Shown: positions 18,653-27,824 of the stretch, in pieces
Layout of the letters: the number at the start of each line of letters is the position of its first letter
Position numbering within the stretch: position 1 is the first letter of the stretch
Assembly: GCA_033791445.1 (NCBI GenBank)
Contig: JASJGS010000121.1
Coordinates: 1 to 64,000, forward strand
DNA length: 64,000 nucleotides
Source of the DNA: JANTGF01 sp033791445
GTDB lineage: Bacteria; Bacteroidota; Bacteroidia; Bacteroidales; VadinHA17
Reading direction: 5' to 3'
Program-made: the position numbers and the translations under genes
The notes under the pieces: model-generated
Databases searched by the model: none
What the model was told of the DNA's origin: nothing
Seen by the model: only the letters and a program-made list of their open reading frames with translations

Positions 18653-19780
18653 TTGAAAAAAGCATTTAATATCCTTGCCATTGGCATTACTTTTCTTCTC
18701 ATTACAGGATTGCTTTTTTCTTATTTATCAGTTTCTATAAGTCCAGAAAAAGTGTGGGTGCTTGCATTTTTTGGTTTAATCTATCCCTACTTACTCTTTG
18801 CGAATCTTTTGTCATTTTTGTATTGGTCAATAAAGAAAAAGAGGCTTGCCATCCTTGTTCTTTTTGTTATCCTGCTGGGATGGAATCATTTAAACAACTA
18901 TGTTCGAATTTCCAGGAAAAACAGTAAAGAAATAAGCAATATTGTTATTGTTCAGGAGAATAAAAATCAATCAGCCACCAGTGTTCTTTCATATAATGTA
19001 CGATTATTTGATCTCTATAATAAGGACAATAAGAATAAATCAGTTGATGAGTTTTTCAACTTTATGAATGGTGAAGACTTTGATATAATTTGCTTGCAGG
19101 AAGTTTTAATAACTGACATGTTTGGTCTATCGGTTTCTGATATCAAAAAGAAATTAAATAAAACTAAAAATTCATATGTAATTTTTACTGGTGGGAAGGA
19201 GTCGAGACATAAATATGGGATTGCTGTTTTTACAAAGTATCCTATTATTAATAAGGGGGAAATATCATTTAAGAATACCAGTAACCTAAGTATCTTTATT
19301 GATATATTGATAGCGGGAGATACTGTAAGAGTGTATAATAACCACCTGCAATCTTTTCGCCTTGGTTCTGATAATTTTAGATTTCTTACTGAGCTGGAGG
19401 GCACTATAGAAGATCCGCCCATGCAGGAAATGAGAGATATTACTTCAAGAATGAAACATGCTTATATTAAACGTGCCGGACAGGCCAAGCAACTATCAGC
19501 ACATATTCATTCATCTCCTTACCCAGTAATTGTATGCGGTGACTTTAATGATACGCCTGTATCATTTACATATCATACTATTCGCAAAGATCTGAAGGAT
19601 GCCTTTGTAGAATCGGGCTTAGGCATGGGAAAAACCTATTCACAAATTTTCCCATCATACAGAATAGATTACATCCTGCATAGTCCTGATTTAGAATCTT
19701 ATGAGTTTAAAACAGTGAGAAAGAATTATTCAGATCACTACCCGGTTAAGTCCCTGCTCTTACCGGCAGAGAAAAGATAA
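18653..19780 (+). CDS. Membrane-anchored endonuclease/exonuclease/phosphatase family protein
   Basis: A 375-residue protein with three N-terminal membrane segments (about residues 5-80) followed by an EEP hydrolase domain: VLSYNVRLFD, FDIICLQEV (metal-binding Glu), VYNNHLQSF, VIVCGDFNDTP (catalytic Asp/Asn) and SDHYPV (catalytic His). The hydrolase side cannot be fixed with certainty. Such proteins cleave phosphodiester or phosphomonoester bonds of lipids, sugars or nucleic acids. The start is a TTG. It follows the rhomboid pair by 48 bases, and its 3' end overlaps the opposing dehydratase gene by 43 bases. Confidence 0.88.
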   Translation: MKKAFNILAIGITFLLITGLLFSYLSVSISPEKVWVLAFFGLIYPYLLFANLLSFLYWSIKKKRLAILVLFVILLGWNHLNNYVRISRKNSKEISNIVIVQENKNQSATSVLSYNVRLFDLYNKDNKNKSVDEFFNFMNGEDFDIICLQEVLITDMFGLSVSDIKKKLNKTKNSYVIFTGGKESRHKYGIAVFTKYPIINKGEISFKNTSNLSIFIDILIAGDTVRVYNNHLQSFRLGSDNFRFLTELEGTIEDPPMQEMRDITSRMKHAYIKRAGQAKQLSAHIHSSPYPVIVCGDFNDTPVSFTYHTIRKDLKDAFVESGLGMGKTYSQIFPSYRIDYILHSPDLESYEFKTVRKNYSDHYPVKSLLLPAEKR

Positions 19781-20724
19781 TTTAGATTATCCAGATCAAC
19801 ATTTCCACCAGACAATATAATTCCAATCTTTTTGTTCTTAAACCTCTTACCATGTTGCAAAAGAATGGCCAAAGGTAATGCTGAGGAGGGTTCAATTATT
19901 ATCTTCATACGCTCCCATACCATTCTCATAGCCAAGGCTATGGATTCCTCCGAAGCAGTAATAAGTTCATCTACATTCTGTCTGATTATTTTAAAAGTAA
20001 ATTCACTCAACGAGGTAAGAAGACCATCTGCAATTGTTTGTGGACTCACAGAAGGATAAAGTGTACCATTTCTGAATGACCTGAAGGCATCATCTGCATT
20101 CTCTGGTTCTGCTCCAATAATAGTAATCTCCGGATTTAAGGCCCTTGCCGTAACCGAACTTCCACTCAGTAATCCACCCCCTCCTACCGGAGTAATAAGG
20201 ACATCTAATCCTGCTTCAGTTTCCAATAACTCCTTTGCAGCCGTTCCCTGTCCGCAGACGACATTAAAATTATCATAAGGATGAATAAAGGTAGCTCCTG
20301 TGTGTTTCACAATTTCTTCAATGGTTGATTCTCTGGCCTCAAGTGTTGGTTTACAAAAAGTAATGTTGGCACCATAGCCTTCGACAGCTTGCTTTTTAAT
20401 ATCAGGAGCAGTTTCAGGCATAACAATATAGGCAGGCACTCCCTGCGTACGAGCAGCAAGGGCCAGTGCTGCAGAGTGATTTCCTGAAGAATGAGTAGCC
20501 ACACCTGCATTCAGATCAGCACTATTAAGTGAAAGAACAGCATTCGTTGCACCTCTAAACTTGAAAGCACCTACTTTTTGTAGGTTTTCACATTTAAAAA
20601 ACAACTCATTATGAACAATAGAGTTTATTGCAGAAGAAGTCAACACGGGTGTATGGTGTACGAAGGACACTATCCTCTTATGAGCTGATACAATGTTGTC
20701 ATATGTAGGAATCGGTTTATTCAT
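19738..20724 (-). CDS. Threonine/serine dehydratase-like PLP enzyme
   Basis: A 328-residue fold-type II PLP enzyme. The Schiff-base Lys lies in VGAFKFRGATNAVL, the phosphate loop is TPVGGGGLLSG, and the SSGNHSAALALAA segment binds the substrate carboxylate. There is no C-terminal ACT regulatory domain, so it resembles catabolic threonine dehydratases or serine racemase-like enzymes more than biosynthetic IlvA. Likely substrates are L-Thr or L-Ser, giving 2-oxobutyrate or pyruvate. It follows the broken regulatory-domain gene on the same strand (36-base gap from that gene's original stop). Confidence 0.88.
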   Translation of the reverse strand: MNKPIPTYDNIVSAHKRIVSFVHHTPVLTSSAINSIVHNELFFKCENLQKVGAFKFRGATNAVLSLNSADLNAGVATHSSGNHSAALALAARTQGVPAYIVMPETAPDIKKQAVEGYGANITFCKPTLEARESTIEEIVKHTGATFIHPYDNFNVVCGQGTAAKELLETEAGLDVLITPVGGGGLLSGSSVTARALNPEITIIGAEPENADDAFRSFRNGTLYPSVSPQTIADGLLTSLSEFTFKIIRQNVDELITASEESIALAMRMVWERMKIIIEPSSALPLAILLQHGKRFKNKKIGIILSGGNVDLDNLNYLFSAGKSRDLTG

Positions 20725-20760
20725 GAAGTTGAAATGTTAACTTAGAAACAAACTGGAACT

Positions 20761-21525
20761 TTATTTCGATTCTTTTCTCTTATAGTAGGCTCTATACATT
20801 CGTTTCACCGTATCAAGTATATCATATTCAGAAGCATCTAGAAGGAATTCTTCTGGTTAATTGCAATAATCCATAAACTCAACTAGTTCTTCCCCTTTTA
20901 AACCAGTTAATTCACCCACATTTCTCTTATTAAATTTCGAATTAATGATTTCTATCTTTTCTTGTTCATCAAGAATTAGCTCTAGCTTCTTCAAACTTTT
21001 TTCTTCTTTGGACTTCATCGAGAAATTGATCCCTACTCTAACACTGCTCCACTCAACAGCCTCCTGTGTAGCAGCTCTATTAATATACTCGGTGGTCTGT
21101 TCAGCTGGAGATTTGGGGGGACGTGCATTCAGGATTTTTTGTTTGAATTGCTGATAGCTTCCCAGGCTCTGCACTGACACTCCTTCAATTAAATACATTT
21201 GTTTCCTAATTCGAATTGGATCTGAAAACAGATTGGAAGGCCAGAAAGTTGGTAAAGTAAAATGCGTATCGATATATCCTATAGCCGAGATAAGAAGAGA
21301 ATCATTTCTTTTCATGTATATAGTAAAAAATCCCAGGCTGTCACTGGTAGTTCCAATACCCAGCCCGGGATTCAATATATGAGCATATCTTAATGGGGTA
21401 CCATCATCGGTGTCTTTCAATTGAGATTTAACTGTGACCAGTGTATCTATATCTGAAGATTCCTGTCCAGCTATTTTTAGTGTTATAACACAGATTAAAG
21501 CACTTATAAATATAATTTTCCTCAA
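20761..21525 (-). pseudogene. Carboxypeptidase-regulatory-like secreted protein with an in-frame stop
   Basis: The frame starts at a TTG with a signal peptide (FISALICVITLKIAGQE). It continues with a CarboxypepD_reg-like beta sandwich (DGTPLRYAHILNPGLGIGTT, SLLISAIGY) and a helical region, then stops at a TAA (20857-20859) after EFMDYCN. Directly behind that stop the same frame continues PEEFLLDASEYDILDTV and on to RRKES-like basic residues, ending at a TAA at 20761. That is the C-terminal end expected for this Bacteroidota family, so one TAA, possibly from a Leu or Gln codon, cuts 31 residues off. A sequencing error or readthrough are alternatives. Confidence 0.75.
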
Positions 21526-21602
21526 CGAAGGCCTATCCTAAATTATTTTTAATATTTGAGCATTACCATAAAAATCTCTTTTAGACTCAACGATTACAAT
21601 CC

Positions 21603-24038
21603 TTATTTCTTGTTCTTAACATATTTTTCAAACCAGGTATTCATCTCCCAGAGCATATGTAAGAGGGATTCCTGTGCCCTATAACCATGGCTCTCATTTG
21701 GTAACATTACCAGACGTGCCGTTCCTCCATTCCCCTTGAGAGCACTATAGAAACGTTCACTTTGTATGGGGAATGTACCTGAATTATTATCTGCCATTCC
21801 ATGAATTAGTAAAATAGGTTCCTTAAGCTCATCTGCATGCATAAATGGAGACATGACATAGTATATTTCAGGGGCTTCCCAATATGTACGGGGTTCAGCT
21901 TGAAATCCAAATGGTGTTAAAGTTCTATTATAAGCTCCTGATCTGGCAATACCGGCAGCAAATAGATCTGTATGAGCCAACAAATTAGCGGTCATAAAAG
22001 CTCCATACGAATGTCCTCCCACACCAACCCTCTTAGGATCTGTCACACCCATTTCTGATGCCTTGTCGATGGCAGCTTCAGCATTGGCTACCAGCTGCTT
22101 AACAAAACTATCATTGGGCTCCTCATCTCCTTCACCAATAATCGGGAAACTTGTATTATTCAATACCGCATACCCTTGTGTTGCCATTACCAGGGCCGAC
22201 ATGGCACTAAGTCGTGTAAACGTATAAGGAGAACCACTCACCTGGCCGGCTGCAGTCGCACTTTTGTATTCCCTGGGATATGCCCATAAAACGGAAGGAA
22301 GTGGTCCATCCTCTTTTTTATATCCGGCAGGCAGATACAGGTCAAAACTCAATTGAACGCCATCTTCCCTTTCATATTTAACTACCTCTTTCTTTATATC
22401 TTTAAATTGCGGATAAGGGTGATGAAATTCTGTTATTTGAATAAGTTTATCTGATTTCAGATTCCTTATAAAATAATTTGGTGGCTCAGATGCTGATTGA
22501 CGAGAGGTTAGCAACAAGTTCTTTTTTAAATCTATAATTTCATAGGGACTCTCATAATATGGCGCTTCAGACCTAAATAGTCGTTTCACCTTAAAGGTTT
22601 TAATATCAAATTCGTCCACAAAAGGCCTGTTTCCTTCTGGCGAAGCTCCCTGTCCAAATAAATAAAGTGATTTCCCTTTGTTCCCAAATTGCAAGACGTA
22701 TTTTCCTGCCTCGTTTTGTACACTGGCAAAGTACCCTGGATTTTTGTAGCGATCTTCAGAAGAATACTCAAATAACTTCTTCAGACCCTTGCTGGAATTA
22801 TCCGGATCCATCATGCTGACAAGGGTCTTTCTTGTCTTTCTCCACCCCTCATTCAAAATGGCGATATCATCATTGCCCCAGGAAATTCCTCGATACCGAT
22901 ACTGAGTTGCAGGACCTTCATTGGCTTCATTTGTAAAAGGAGCCTCCAGATAATAAATTCGGTCACGAAACTCAACTTCTTTCTTAGGATTACCTTCATC
23001 AAGTGCTTCAACCCAATATACACTGGCAGGTGCATCGCTGCGCCAGGTAAAACTTCTGGGACCGGGTTGAGCTGCATCAAATCCTTGTGGAATACTCTCC
23101 ATAAGAGGAATTTTTGCCAGTATCTTTACAGGTGTGCCGTCTTTACTCCAAATTTCAACAGACTTTGGAAACCGGTAATAAGGAACCAGATATGAGAAGG
23201 GAGGAGTAATTGTTTGAACCATTAAATAGTTTCCATCGGGAGAAGGATTTACTGAAACAATGATTCCAGCCTTTCCAAATTTCTCCACTTCCCCATTAAT
23301 TTCATATTTATACAGCTGGGATGTTCCGAAAAAGCTAAAAAGTTGTTCATCATAAGGAGTCTTCAACAGGTCCTGGTAAGTTCTAATTACTGATACCTCC
23401 CCCATTGTTTCCTGAACAACAGGGCCAGATGGGGCTTCAGATATTTCAGGAGCCTTGGCTCTTTTGGTAGGGAATCCACTAAAAACAATAGCTTTACTAT
23501 CTGGCATCCAGGTGCAAACACTACCTCTGAAAATACCATTTATATTAGTTTTAGAAACTACTTTTGCCTGAAGTGTGGCAACATCAATAATCCATAGTGA
23601 AATTCCAGCTGTTTCTGTGCTTAAAAACGATATGTAATTCCCGTCAGGTGACCAGCGTACACTTGTTGCTTTAAGGTTTGCAGGCAAACCCTGAACAGCA
23701 GATTCTTTTAAAGTTTCAACATCTTTTACAACAATACCAGTAAAATATGAAAATCGACTGGGACCATTGGTTTTAGGATCGATTCGAAGACCGCCAATCC
23801 GAAGCTCCTTCCTTGAAACATCTTCTATTGAAGGATTACTAGGACGACTCAATATAACTAATCGATCATTTTGTGGAGACATAGTAATAGTTGGCATCAC
23901 AGGTGCATTCACAATGTCTATCATTTCCTGCGGAGGAGTCTGATATTTAAAATCAGACTGAGCGGCCCCAAACAAAGGGATTAGACAAAAAATGACTCCA
24001 GCAAAAAGTGCAGATTTCATAAACATAGATTTTTTCAT
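21603..24038 (-). CDS. S9-family (prolyl-oligopeptidase-like) secreted peptidase
   Basis: An 811-residue peptidase with a signal peptide (FAGVIFCLIPLFGAAQS). Residues about 80-540 form a beta-propeller with WD40-like PD40 repeats (VRWSPDGNYISFLS, CTWMPDSKAIVFSG, SVNPSPDGNYLMV). The C-terminal alpha/beta-hydrolase domain has the nucleophile in GGHSYGAFM (near residue 677), the Asp in GMADNNSG and the His in NESHGYRAQ. It resembles glutamyl endopeptidase-like S9 members of Bacteroidota and should degrade oligopeptides in the periplasm. A TATCTTTG element precedes it at 24106-24113. Confidence 0.92.
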   Translation of the reverse strand: MKKSMFMKSALFAGVIFCLIPLFGAAQSDFKYQTPPQEMIDIVNAPVMPTITMSPQNDRLVILSRPSNPSIEDVSRKELRIGGLRIDPKTNGPSRFSYFTGIVVKDVETLKESAVQGLPANLKATSVRWSPDGNYISFLSTETAGISLWIIDVATLQAKVVSKTNINGIFRGSVCTWMPDSKAIVFSGFPTKRAKAPEISEAPSGPVVQETMGEVSVIRTYQDLLKTPYDEQLFSFFGTSQLYKYEINGEVEKFGKAGIIVSVNPSPDGNYLMVQTITPPFSYLVPYYRFPKSVEIWSKDGTPVKILAKIPLMESIPQGFDAAQPGPRSFTWRSDAPASVYWVEALDEGNPKKEVEFRDRIYYLEAPFTNEANEGPATQYRYRGISWGNDDIAILNEGWRKTRKTLVSMMDPDNSSKGLKKLFEYSSEDRYKNPGYFASVQNEAGKYVLQFGNKGKSLYLFGQGASPEGNRPFVDEFDIKTFKVKRLFRSEAPYYESPYEIIDLKKNLLLTSRQSASEPPNYFIRNLKSDKLIQITEFHHPYPQFKDIKKEVVKYEREDGVQLSFDLYLPAGYKKEDGPLPSVLWAYPREYKSATAAGQVSGSPYTFTRLSAMSALVMATQGYAVLNNTSFPIIGEGDEEPNDSFVKQLVANAEAAIDKASEMGVTDPKRVGVGGHSYGAFMTANLLAHTDLFAAGIARSGAYNRTLTPFGFQAEPRTYWEAPEIYYVMSPFMHADELKEPILLIHGMADNNSGTFPIQSERFYSALKGNGGTARLVMLPNESHGYRAQESLLHMLWEMNTWFEKYVKNKK

Positions 24039-24105
24039 TGCGATAGGTTTAATTGAAACTAGATTAATAAAATACCAAAAAATACCGTGCTTAAAGATAA
24101 TAAAA

Positions 24106-24113
24106 CAAAGATA
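24106..24113 (-). promoter_or_regulatory. -7 element (TATCTTTG) upstream of the S9 peptidase
   Basis: On the minus strand this octamer matches TAnnTTTG and lies 68 bases before the ATG at 24038. No convincing -33 element was seen, so support is moderate. Confidence 0.4.
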
Positions 24114-24157
24114 TCTTCTTTTATTTCAGAAATTGTTAATAATATATAAATTCCATA

Positions 24158-24165
24158 TAACTTTG
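24158..24165 (+). promoter_or_regulatory. -7 element (TAACTTTG) upstream of dapD
   Basis: TAACTTTG lies 20 bases before the dapD ATG, with a TTG at 24133-24135 about 22 bases further up, close to the -33 spacing of Bacteroidota promoters. Confidence 0.6.
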
Positions 24166-24185
24166 CTCGTAATAATTTGAAACAA

Positions 24186-25004
24186 ATGTACAAGAAACTA
24201 CAAAAAGTAATTGAAGAAGCCTGGAACAATCAGGACTTATTAAAGGAATCAGACAGCAGGGAAGCAATTGATGAGGTTATTGAACTGATTGATAAAGGTG
24301 AAGTTAGAGTAGCTCAGAAAGTAGAGGGGAGATGGATTGTAAACGAATGGGTTAAAAAAGCTGTGTTGTTATATTTTCCTATACAAAGGACTACTGTGAT
24401 GAAAGTTGGTCCTCTTGAATTTCATGACAAAATAAAACTAAAAACCGGTTTTAAAGAAAAAGGAATCCGTGTTGTTCCTCTTGCTCATGCCAGGTATGGA
24501 GCATATATAGCCCCAGGTGTCGTAATGATGCCTTCCTATATTAACATTGGTGCCTATGTTGATGAAAGGACAATGGTTGATACCTGGGCAACTGTTGGTT
24601 CCTGCGCTCAGGTTGGGAAGAATGTTCATTTAAGTGGAGGTGTTGGTATTGGAGGTGTATTAGAACCAATTCAGGCTGCTCCAGTAATAATTGAAGATGA
24701 CTGTTTTATAGGCTCACGGTGCATTATTGTGGAAGGTGCAAGGATTGAAAAAGAGGCAGTACTCGGAGCAAATGTAGTTATTACAAACTCTACCAGAGTT
24801 ATTGATGTTTCAGAGGATGAACCTAAGGAATATAGAGGTTTGGTTCCTGCACGATCTGTTGTTATTCCCGGTTCATATTCCAAAAAATTCAAGGCTGGAG
24901 AATATCAGGTCCCTTGTGCTTTGATAATTGGTAAAAGAAAAGCCTCCACAGATTTGAAAACCTCCTTAAATGAGGCTTTAAGGGAATACAATGTAACCGT
25001 TTAA
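24186..25004 (+). CDS. dapD: 2,3,4,5-tetrahydropyridine-2,6-dicarboxylate N-succinyltransferase
   Basis: A 272-residue enzyme of lysine and diaminopimelate synthesis that succinylates tetrahydrodipicolinate using succinyl-CoA. It shows the helical N-terminal domain, then the left-handed beta-helix of hexapeptide repeats (VVMMPSYINIGAYVDERTMV, GSCAQVGKNVHLSGGVGIGG, IIEDDCFIGSRCIIVEGARI). I use the ATG at 24186, since the TTG at 24177 sits closer to the promoter. Together with asd near 62 kb this window encodes two steps of the aspartate pathway to peptidoglycan DAP. The gene is followed by a glycosyltransferase and tsaC in the same direction. Confidence 0.95.
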   Translation: MYKKLQKVIEEAWNNQDLLKESDSREAIDEVIELIDKGEVRVAQKVEGRWIVNEWVKKAVLLYFPIQRTTVMKVGPLEFHDKIKLKTGFKEKGIRVVPLAHARYGAYIAPGVVMMPSYINIGAYVDERTMVDTWATVGSCAQVGKNVHLSGGVGIGGVLEPIQAAPVIIEDDCFIGSRCIIVEGARIEKEAVLGANVVITNSTRVIDVSEDEPKEYRGLVPARSVVIPGSYSKKFKAGEYQVPCALIIGKRKASTDLKTSLNEALREYNVTV

Positions 25005-25026
25005 TGGAACTTCGAAAACTTTGTTA

Positions 25027-25785
25027 ATGCAAAAAATAAACCTTACAGCAATTATTACCACTTTCAATGAAGAACATAATATTGAAGATGTAATAAAATC
25101 TGTTGAATTTGCCAATGAAATTCTAGTGGTTGATTCTTTTAGTACAGATAATACCACCCAGATTGCAAAGTCAATGGGTGCAACGGTGATTGAACATGAG
25201 TATATAAATGGAGCAACACAAAAAAACTGGATTATTCCCCAGGCTAGAAATCCATGGATAATATTACTCGATGCAGATGAAAGAATTACTGACAAGCTTA
25301 GAACTGAAATAACCGAAATTCTAAAAACTGATCCTAAAGATTCTGGATTCTGGATTTATCGGACATTTCACTTCATGGGTAAACTAATAAAGCATAGTGG
25401 ATGGCAAAACGATAAGGTTATTCGACTTTTCAAAAGAGATTTGTGCCGTTATAACAATTTAAATGTACATGAGGAAATCGTAACTGAAGGACCGGTTGGT
25501 TTTCTAAAAAACAAAATTGAACACAACTCATACCGGTCAATGGATGAGTATATTTCTAAAATTAATAGGTATGCAAGCCTACAGGCCATTGATTATGACT
25601 CCAGAGTAAAAAGAATTACCATTTATCATTTAGTCTTAAAACCATTTTATCGCTTTCTAAAACATTATCTTATCCAGGCTGGTTTTATGGATGGATTTCC
25701 CGGTTTTACTATTTCAGTAGTTTCTGCCTATGCTGTAAGAATGCGCTATATAAAATTGTGGATGCGAAGAAAAGGAGTCAATTAA
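25027..25785 (+). CDS. Family 2 glycosyltransferase (WaaE/KdtX-like)
   Basis: A 252-residue GT-A enzyme. The nucleotide-sugar fold begins with AIITTFNEEHNIEDVI, has VVDSFSTDNT, and carries the DxD-type metal motif in LLDADERIT. The second half (HSGWQNDKVIRLFKRD, then VHEEI) matches WaaE/KdtX-like enzymes that add sugars to the lipopolysaccharide core. The acceptor is not certain. The ATG at 25027 is used rather than the TTG at 25021. Its stop is one base from the tsaC start, so the two genes are translated from one message. Confidence 0.88.
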   Translation: MQKINLTAIITTFNEEHNIEDVIKSVEFANEILVVDSFSTDNTTQIAKSMGATVIEHEYINGATQKNWIIPQARNPWIILLDADERITDKLRTEITEILKTDPKDSGFWIYRTFHFMGKLIKHSGWQNDKVIRLFKRDLCRYNNLNVHEEIVTEGPVGFLKNKIEHNSYRSMDEYISKINRYASLQAIDYDSRVKRITIYHLVLKPFYRFLKHYLIQAGFMDGFPGFTISVVSAYAVRMRYIKLWMRRKGVN

Positions 25786-25786
25786 A

Positions 25787-26350
25787 ATGCAAAATGAAAT
25801 TGACAAGGCACTTTTAAATTTACGCGAAGGCAAAATTATCCTCTACCCGACCGATACAATATGGGGTATCGGCTGTGATGCTACAAACCCAGAGGCAGTT
25901 GATAAAGTTTATAGTATAAAGCAACGAGCAGATCAAAAAAGCATGCTTGTTCTAGTGGATAGTCCATACATGATGAGCAGTTATGTGAAAATAGTTCCAT
26001 CCATCGCCTGGGAACTATTAGAGTCGTCAGATGAGCCTTTAACCATTATCTATCCTGGGGCAAAGAATCTTGCTCATAACCTTATAAATCAAGATGGGTC
26101 AATTGGAATCAGGATTTGCAATACTGCCTTTTGTCAAAAGTTAATTTCCAGATTCCGAAAGCCAATCGTTTCTACATCGGCCAACATTTCTGGCAAACCT
26201 CATCCAAAATCATTTAGTGATATTGAAGAAACTATTCACGATGAAGTTGATTATGTTGTAGATTGGGAACAGAATATTTACGAAATAAAAAAGCCTTCAC
26301 CCATTATTAAGTTGGGTGTAAATAATGAAATTCAAATAATAAGATCGTAA
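25787..26350 (+). CDS. tsaC: Threonylcarbamoyl-AMP synthase (TsaC/Sua5 family)
   Basis: A 187-residue YrdC-domain protein that makes threonylcarbamoyl-AMP from Thr, bicarbonate and ATP for the t6A modification of ANN-decoding tRNAs. The motifs are clear: LYPTDTIWGIGCDA near the N-terminus, IKQRADQKSMLVLV, SIGIRIC and the C-terminal STSANISGKPHP. It lacks the Sua5 extension. It ends next to a convergent gene, separated by a terminator serving the opposite strand. Confidence 0.93.
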   Translation: MQNEIDKALLNLREGKIILYPTDTIWGIGCDATNPEAVDKVYSIKQRADQKSMLVLVDSPYMMSSYVKIVPSIAWELLESSDEPLTIIYPGAKNLAHNLINQDGSIGIRICNTAFCQKLISRFRKPIVSTSANISGKPHPKSFSDIEETIHDEVDYVVDWEQNIYEIKKPSPIIKLGVNNEIQIIRS

Positions 26351-26386
26351 AAAAAGTTGCACCTAAATGATATTATGATGCAACTT
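26347..26386 (-). terminator. Intrinsic terminator of the head-GIN gene
   Basis: On the minus strand AAGTTGCA (386-379) pairs with TGCAACTT (361-354) around a 17-base loop and is followed by a run of T. It lies 27 bases past the stop at 26414. Confidence 0.7.
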
Positions 26387-26413
26387 CATGGGAATATTTT
26401 ATAAATATTAATC

Positions 26414-27127
26414 CTAATCTACATTGCGGACTTTGCCTGAGCCGCTTACTCTAGCATCAATCTGAGCATTGCCTTTATAATATACATCTCCACTTCCTGA
26501 AACACTGGCATTAAGCTTTGATTCTGCCCAAACTTTAGCCCCACCTGAACCACTAATTCTGATACTAGCTTCATCAACTGCTAAACCAATTCCATCATAA
26601 TCACCGGAACCACTAATGGAAATTTCCAAAGAGTTTGCCTTCTTTGAACCAGCAATTTGAATATTTCCAGAACCAGAAATTCTTGCTTCCAATTCAGTAG
26701 CTGATAGATCACTTAGCTTAATATTTCCACTTCCACTTACGGCCATTGAAAATTCAGATCCTTCAATGGCTGAGTTCCCAGCCACATTTCCAGAACCTGA
26801 AACACTTATACCATCCCAATCGGGTGAGGTAACATAAACCTTCACCTTCTTAGTCTTCGACCAGGATGACCATTTTGAATCATATTTGATCTTCAAATTA
26901 CCATTAGAAACTTCCGTTTCAATATTGTCCAGTGTATTTGCATCTCCCTCCAGTATAACTTCCGTTTTACTTCCCTGGGTTATATACACATCTGCTGAAA
27001 TTGACAGACTTAATGAACTAAAAGAACTAACTTTTCGGTTTTCTTTCTTTTCTGAAGCAGCAAATGAACTGATGCTTACTAAAGAAAAAGCAATGAGCAT
27101 TGATGCAAGAATAATTTTTGATTTCAT
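26414..27127 (-). CDS. Secreted head-GIN domain protein (DUF2807)
   Basis: A 237-residue protein with a signal peptide (ILASMLIAFSLVSISSFAA). The mature part is a beta-helix of the head-GIN type: about six SGSGNV/SGSGDV turns (for example VSGSGNVAGNS, ISGSGNIQIAG, ISGSGDYDG, VSGSGDVYYKG) repeated at roughly 20-residue spacing. Function is unknown; such proteins are common in the Bacteroidota envelope and are thought to be adhesin-like. It stands alone with its own terminator. Confidence 0.9.
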   Translation of the reverse strand: MKSKIILASMLIAFSLVSISSFAASEKKENRKVSSFSSLSLSISADVYITQGSKTEVILEGDANTLDNIETEVSNGNLKIKYDSKWSSWSKTKKVKVYVTSPDWDGISVSGSGNVAGNSAIEGSEFSMAVSGSGNIKLSDLSATELEARISGSGNIQIAGSKKANSLEISISGSGDYDGIGLAVDEASIRISGSGGAKVWAESKLNASVSGSGDVYYKGNAQIDARVSGSGKVRNVD

Positions 27128-27254
27128 TTCTAGTTATGTTATAAGTTTTTCAATAGAAAATCACCTTCCAGAGATGAAAGGTTTATATAAGGACGAAAGA
27201 ATTTGCCCATTGTTGCATGGATCAAAAACTATTATAAAATATTTAATTCGGAAA

Positions 27255-27773
27255 TTAAAGTGGTAATAGACCATCAGGAATTGTCATAGATATTATTTTG
27301 GCCTCATGGTTAATGTCAAGGATAAGCTCATCATTTGCTGGAATCATTATTTCACTTTCCATATAGCTTATAATGAAAAGAGGATTGCCAGGAATCTCAC
27401 GAATTTCTTTAACATATCCCAGACTCAAATTATCCTCCGATCTGAGTTGATATCCAATTAGTGAAACACTACTTTGACTGGAATGATTCTCTTTCTCTAG
27501 CTCAGCAACTGGCAGAAATACATCCTTACCGATAAAACCAACAGCTTCATTCTTTGAATTTATTTCATCAATTTTTAATAGGAAAGAGGAGATATTGTAC
27601 TCTTCCATTTCTTCAATAAAAAAAGGAACCAGTATCCCATCCATTAATAAGAATACTGATTCCAATATTTCTAATTTCTCTTGATACTGGAGATTGACCT
27701 TTAGTACAATCTGCCCACCATAGCCATGAGTTTTGACTAAAGTACCCAAGAGAAAACAATCCTCTATGGTCAT
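27255..27773 (-). CDS. rimM: Ribosome maturation factor RimM
   Basis: A 172-residue protein with the RimM N-terminal barrel (LGTLVKTHGYGGQIVLKVN) and the C-terminal PRC-barrel (LIGYQLRSEDNLSLGYVKEI, ending in MIPANDELILDI). RimM binds ribosomal protein S19 and helps assemble the 30S head. It follows rpsP on the same strand by 51 bases, the conserved rpsP-rimM order, but trmD and rplS are not next to it here. Confidence 0.92.
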   Translation of the reverse strand: MTIEDCFLLGTLVKTHGYGGQIVLKVNLQYQEKLEILESVFLLMDGILVPFFIEEMEEYNISSFLLKIDEINSKNEAVGFIGKDVFLPVAELEKENHSSQSSVSLIGYQLRSEDNLSLGYVKEIREIPGNPLFIISYMESEIMIPANDELILDINHEAKIISMTIPDGLLPL

Positions 27774-27824
27774 AAAAAAAGAAAATATGATTATGCCTTA
27801 TGACTGAAAAAATAAAGGGAAAAA

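Noticed and set aside
19015..19422. Minus-strand frame inside the EEP gene
   Set aside because: Shadow of the strong plus-strand EEP motifs; no motif of its own.
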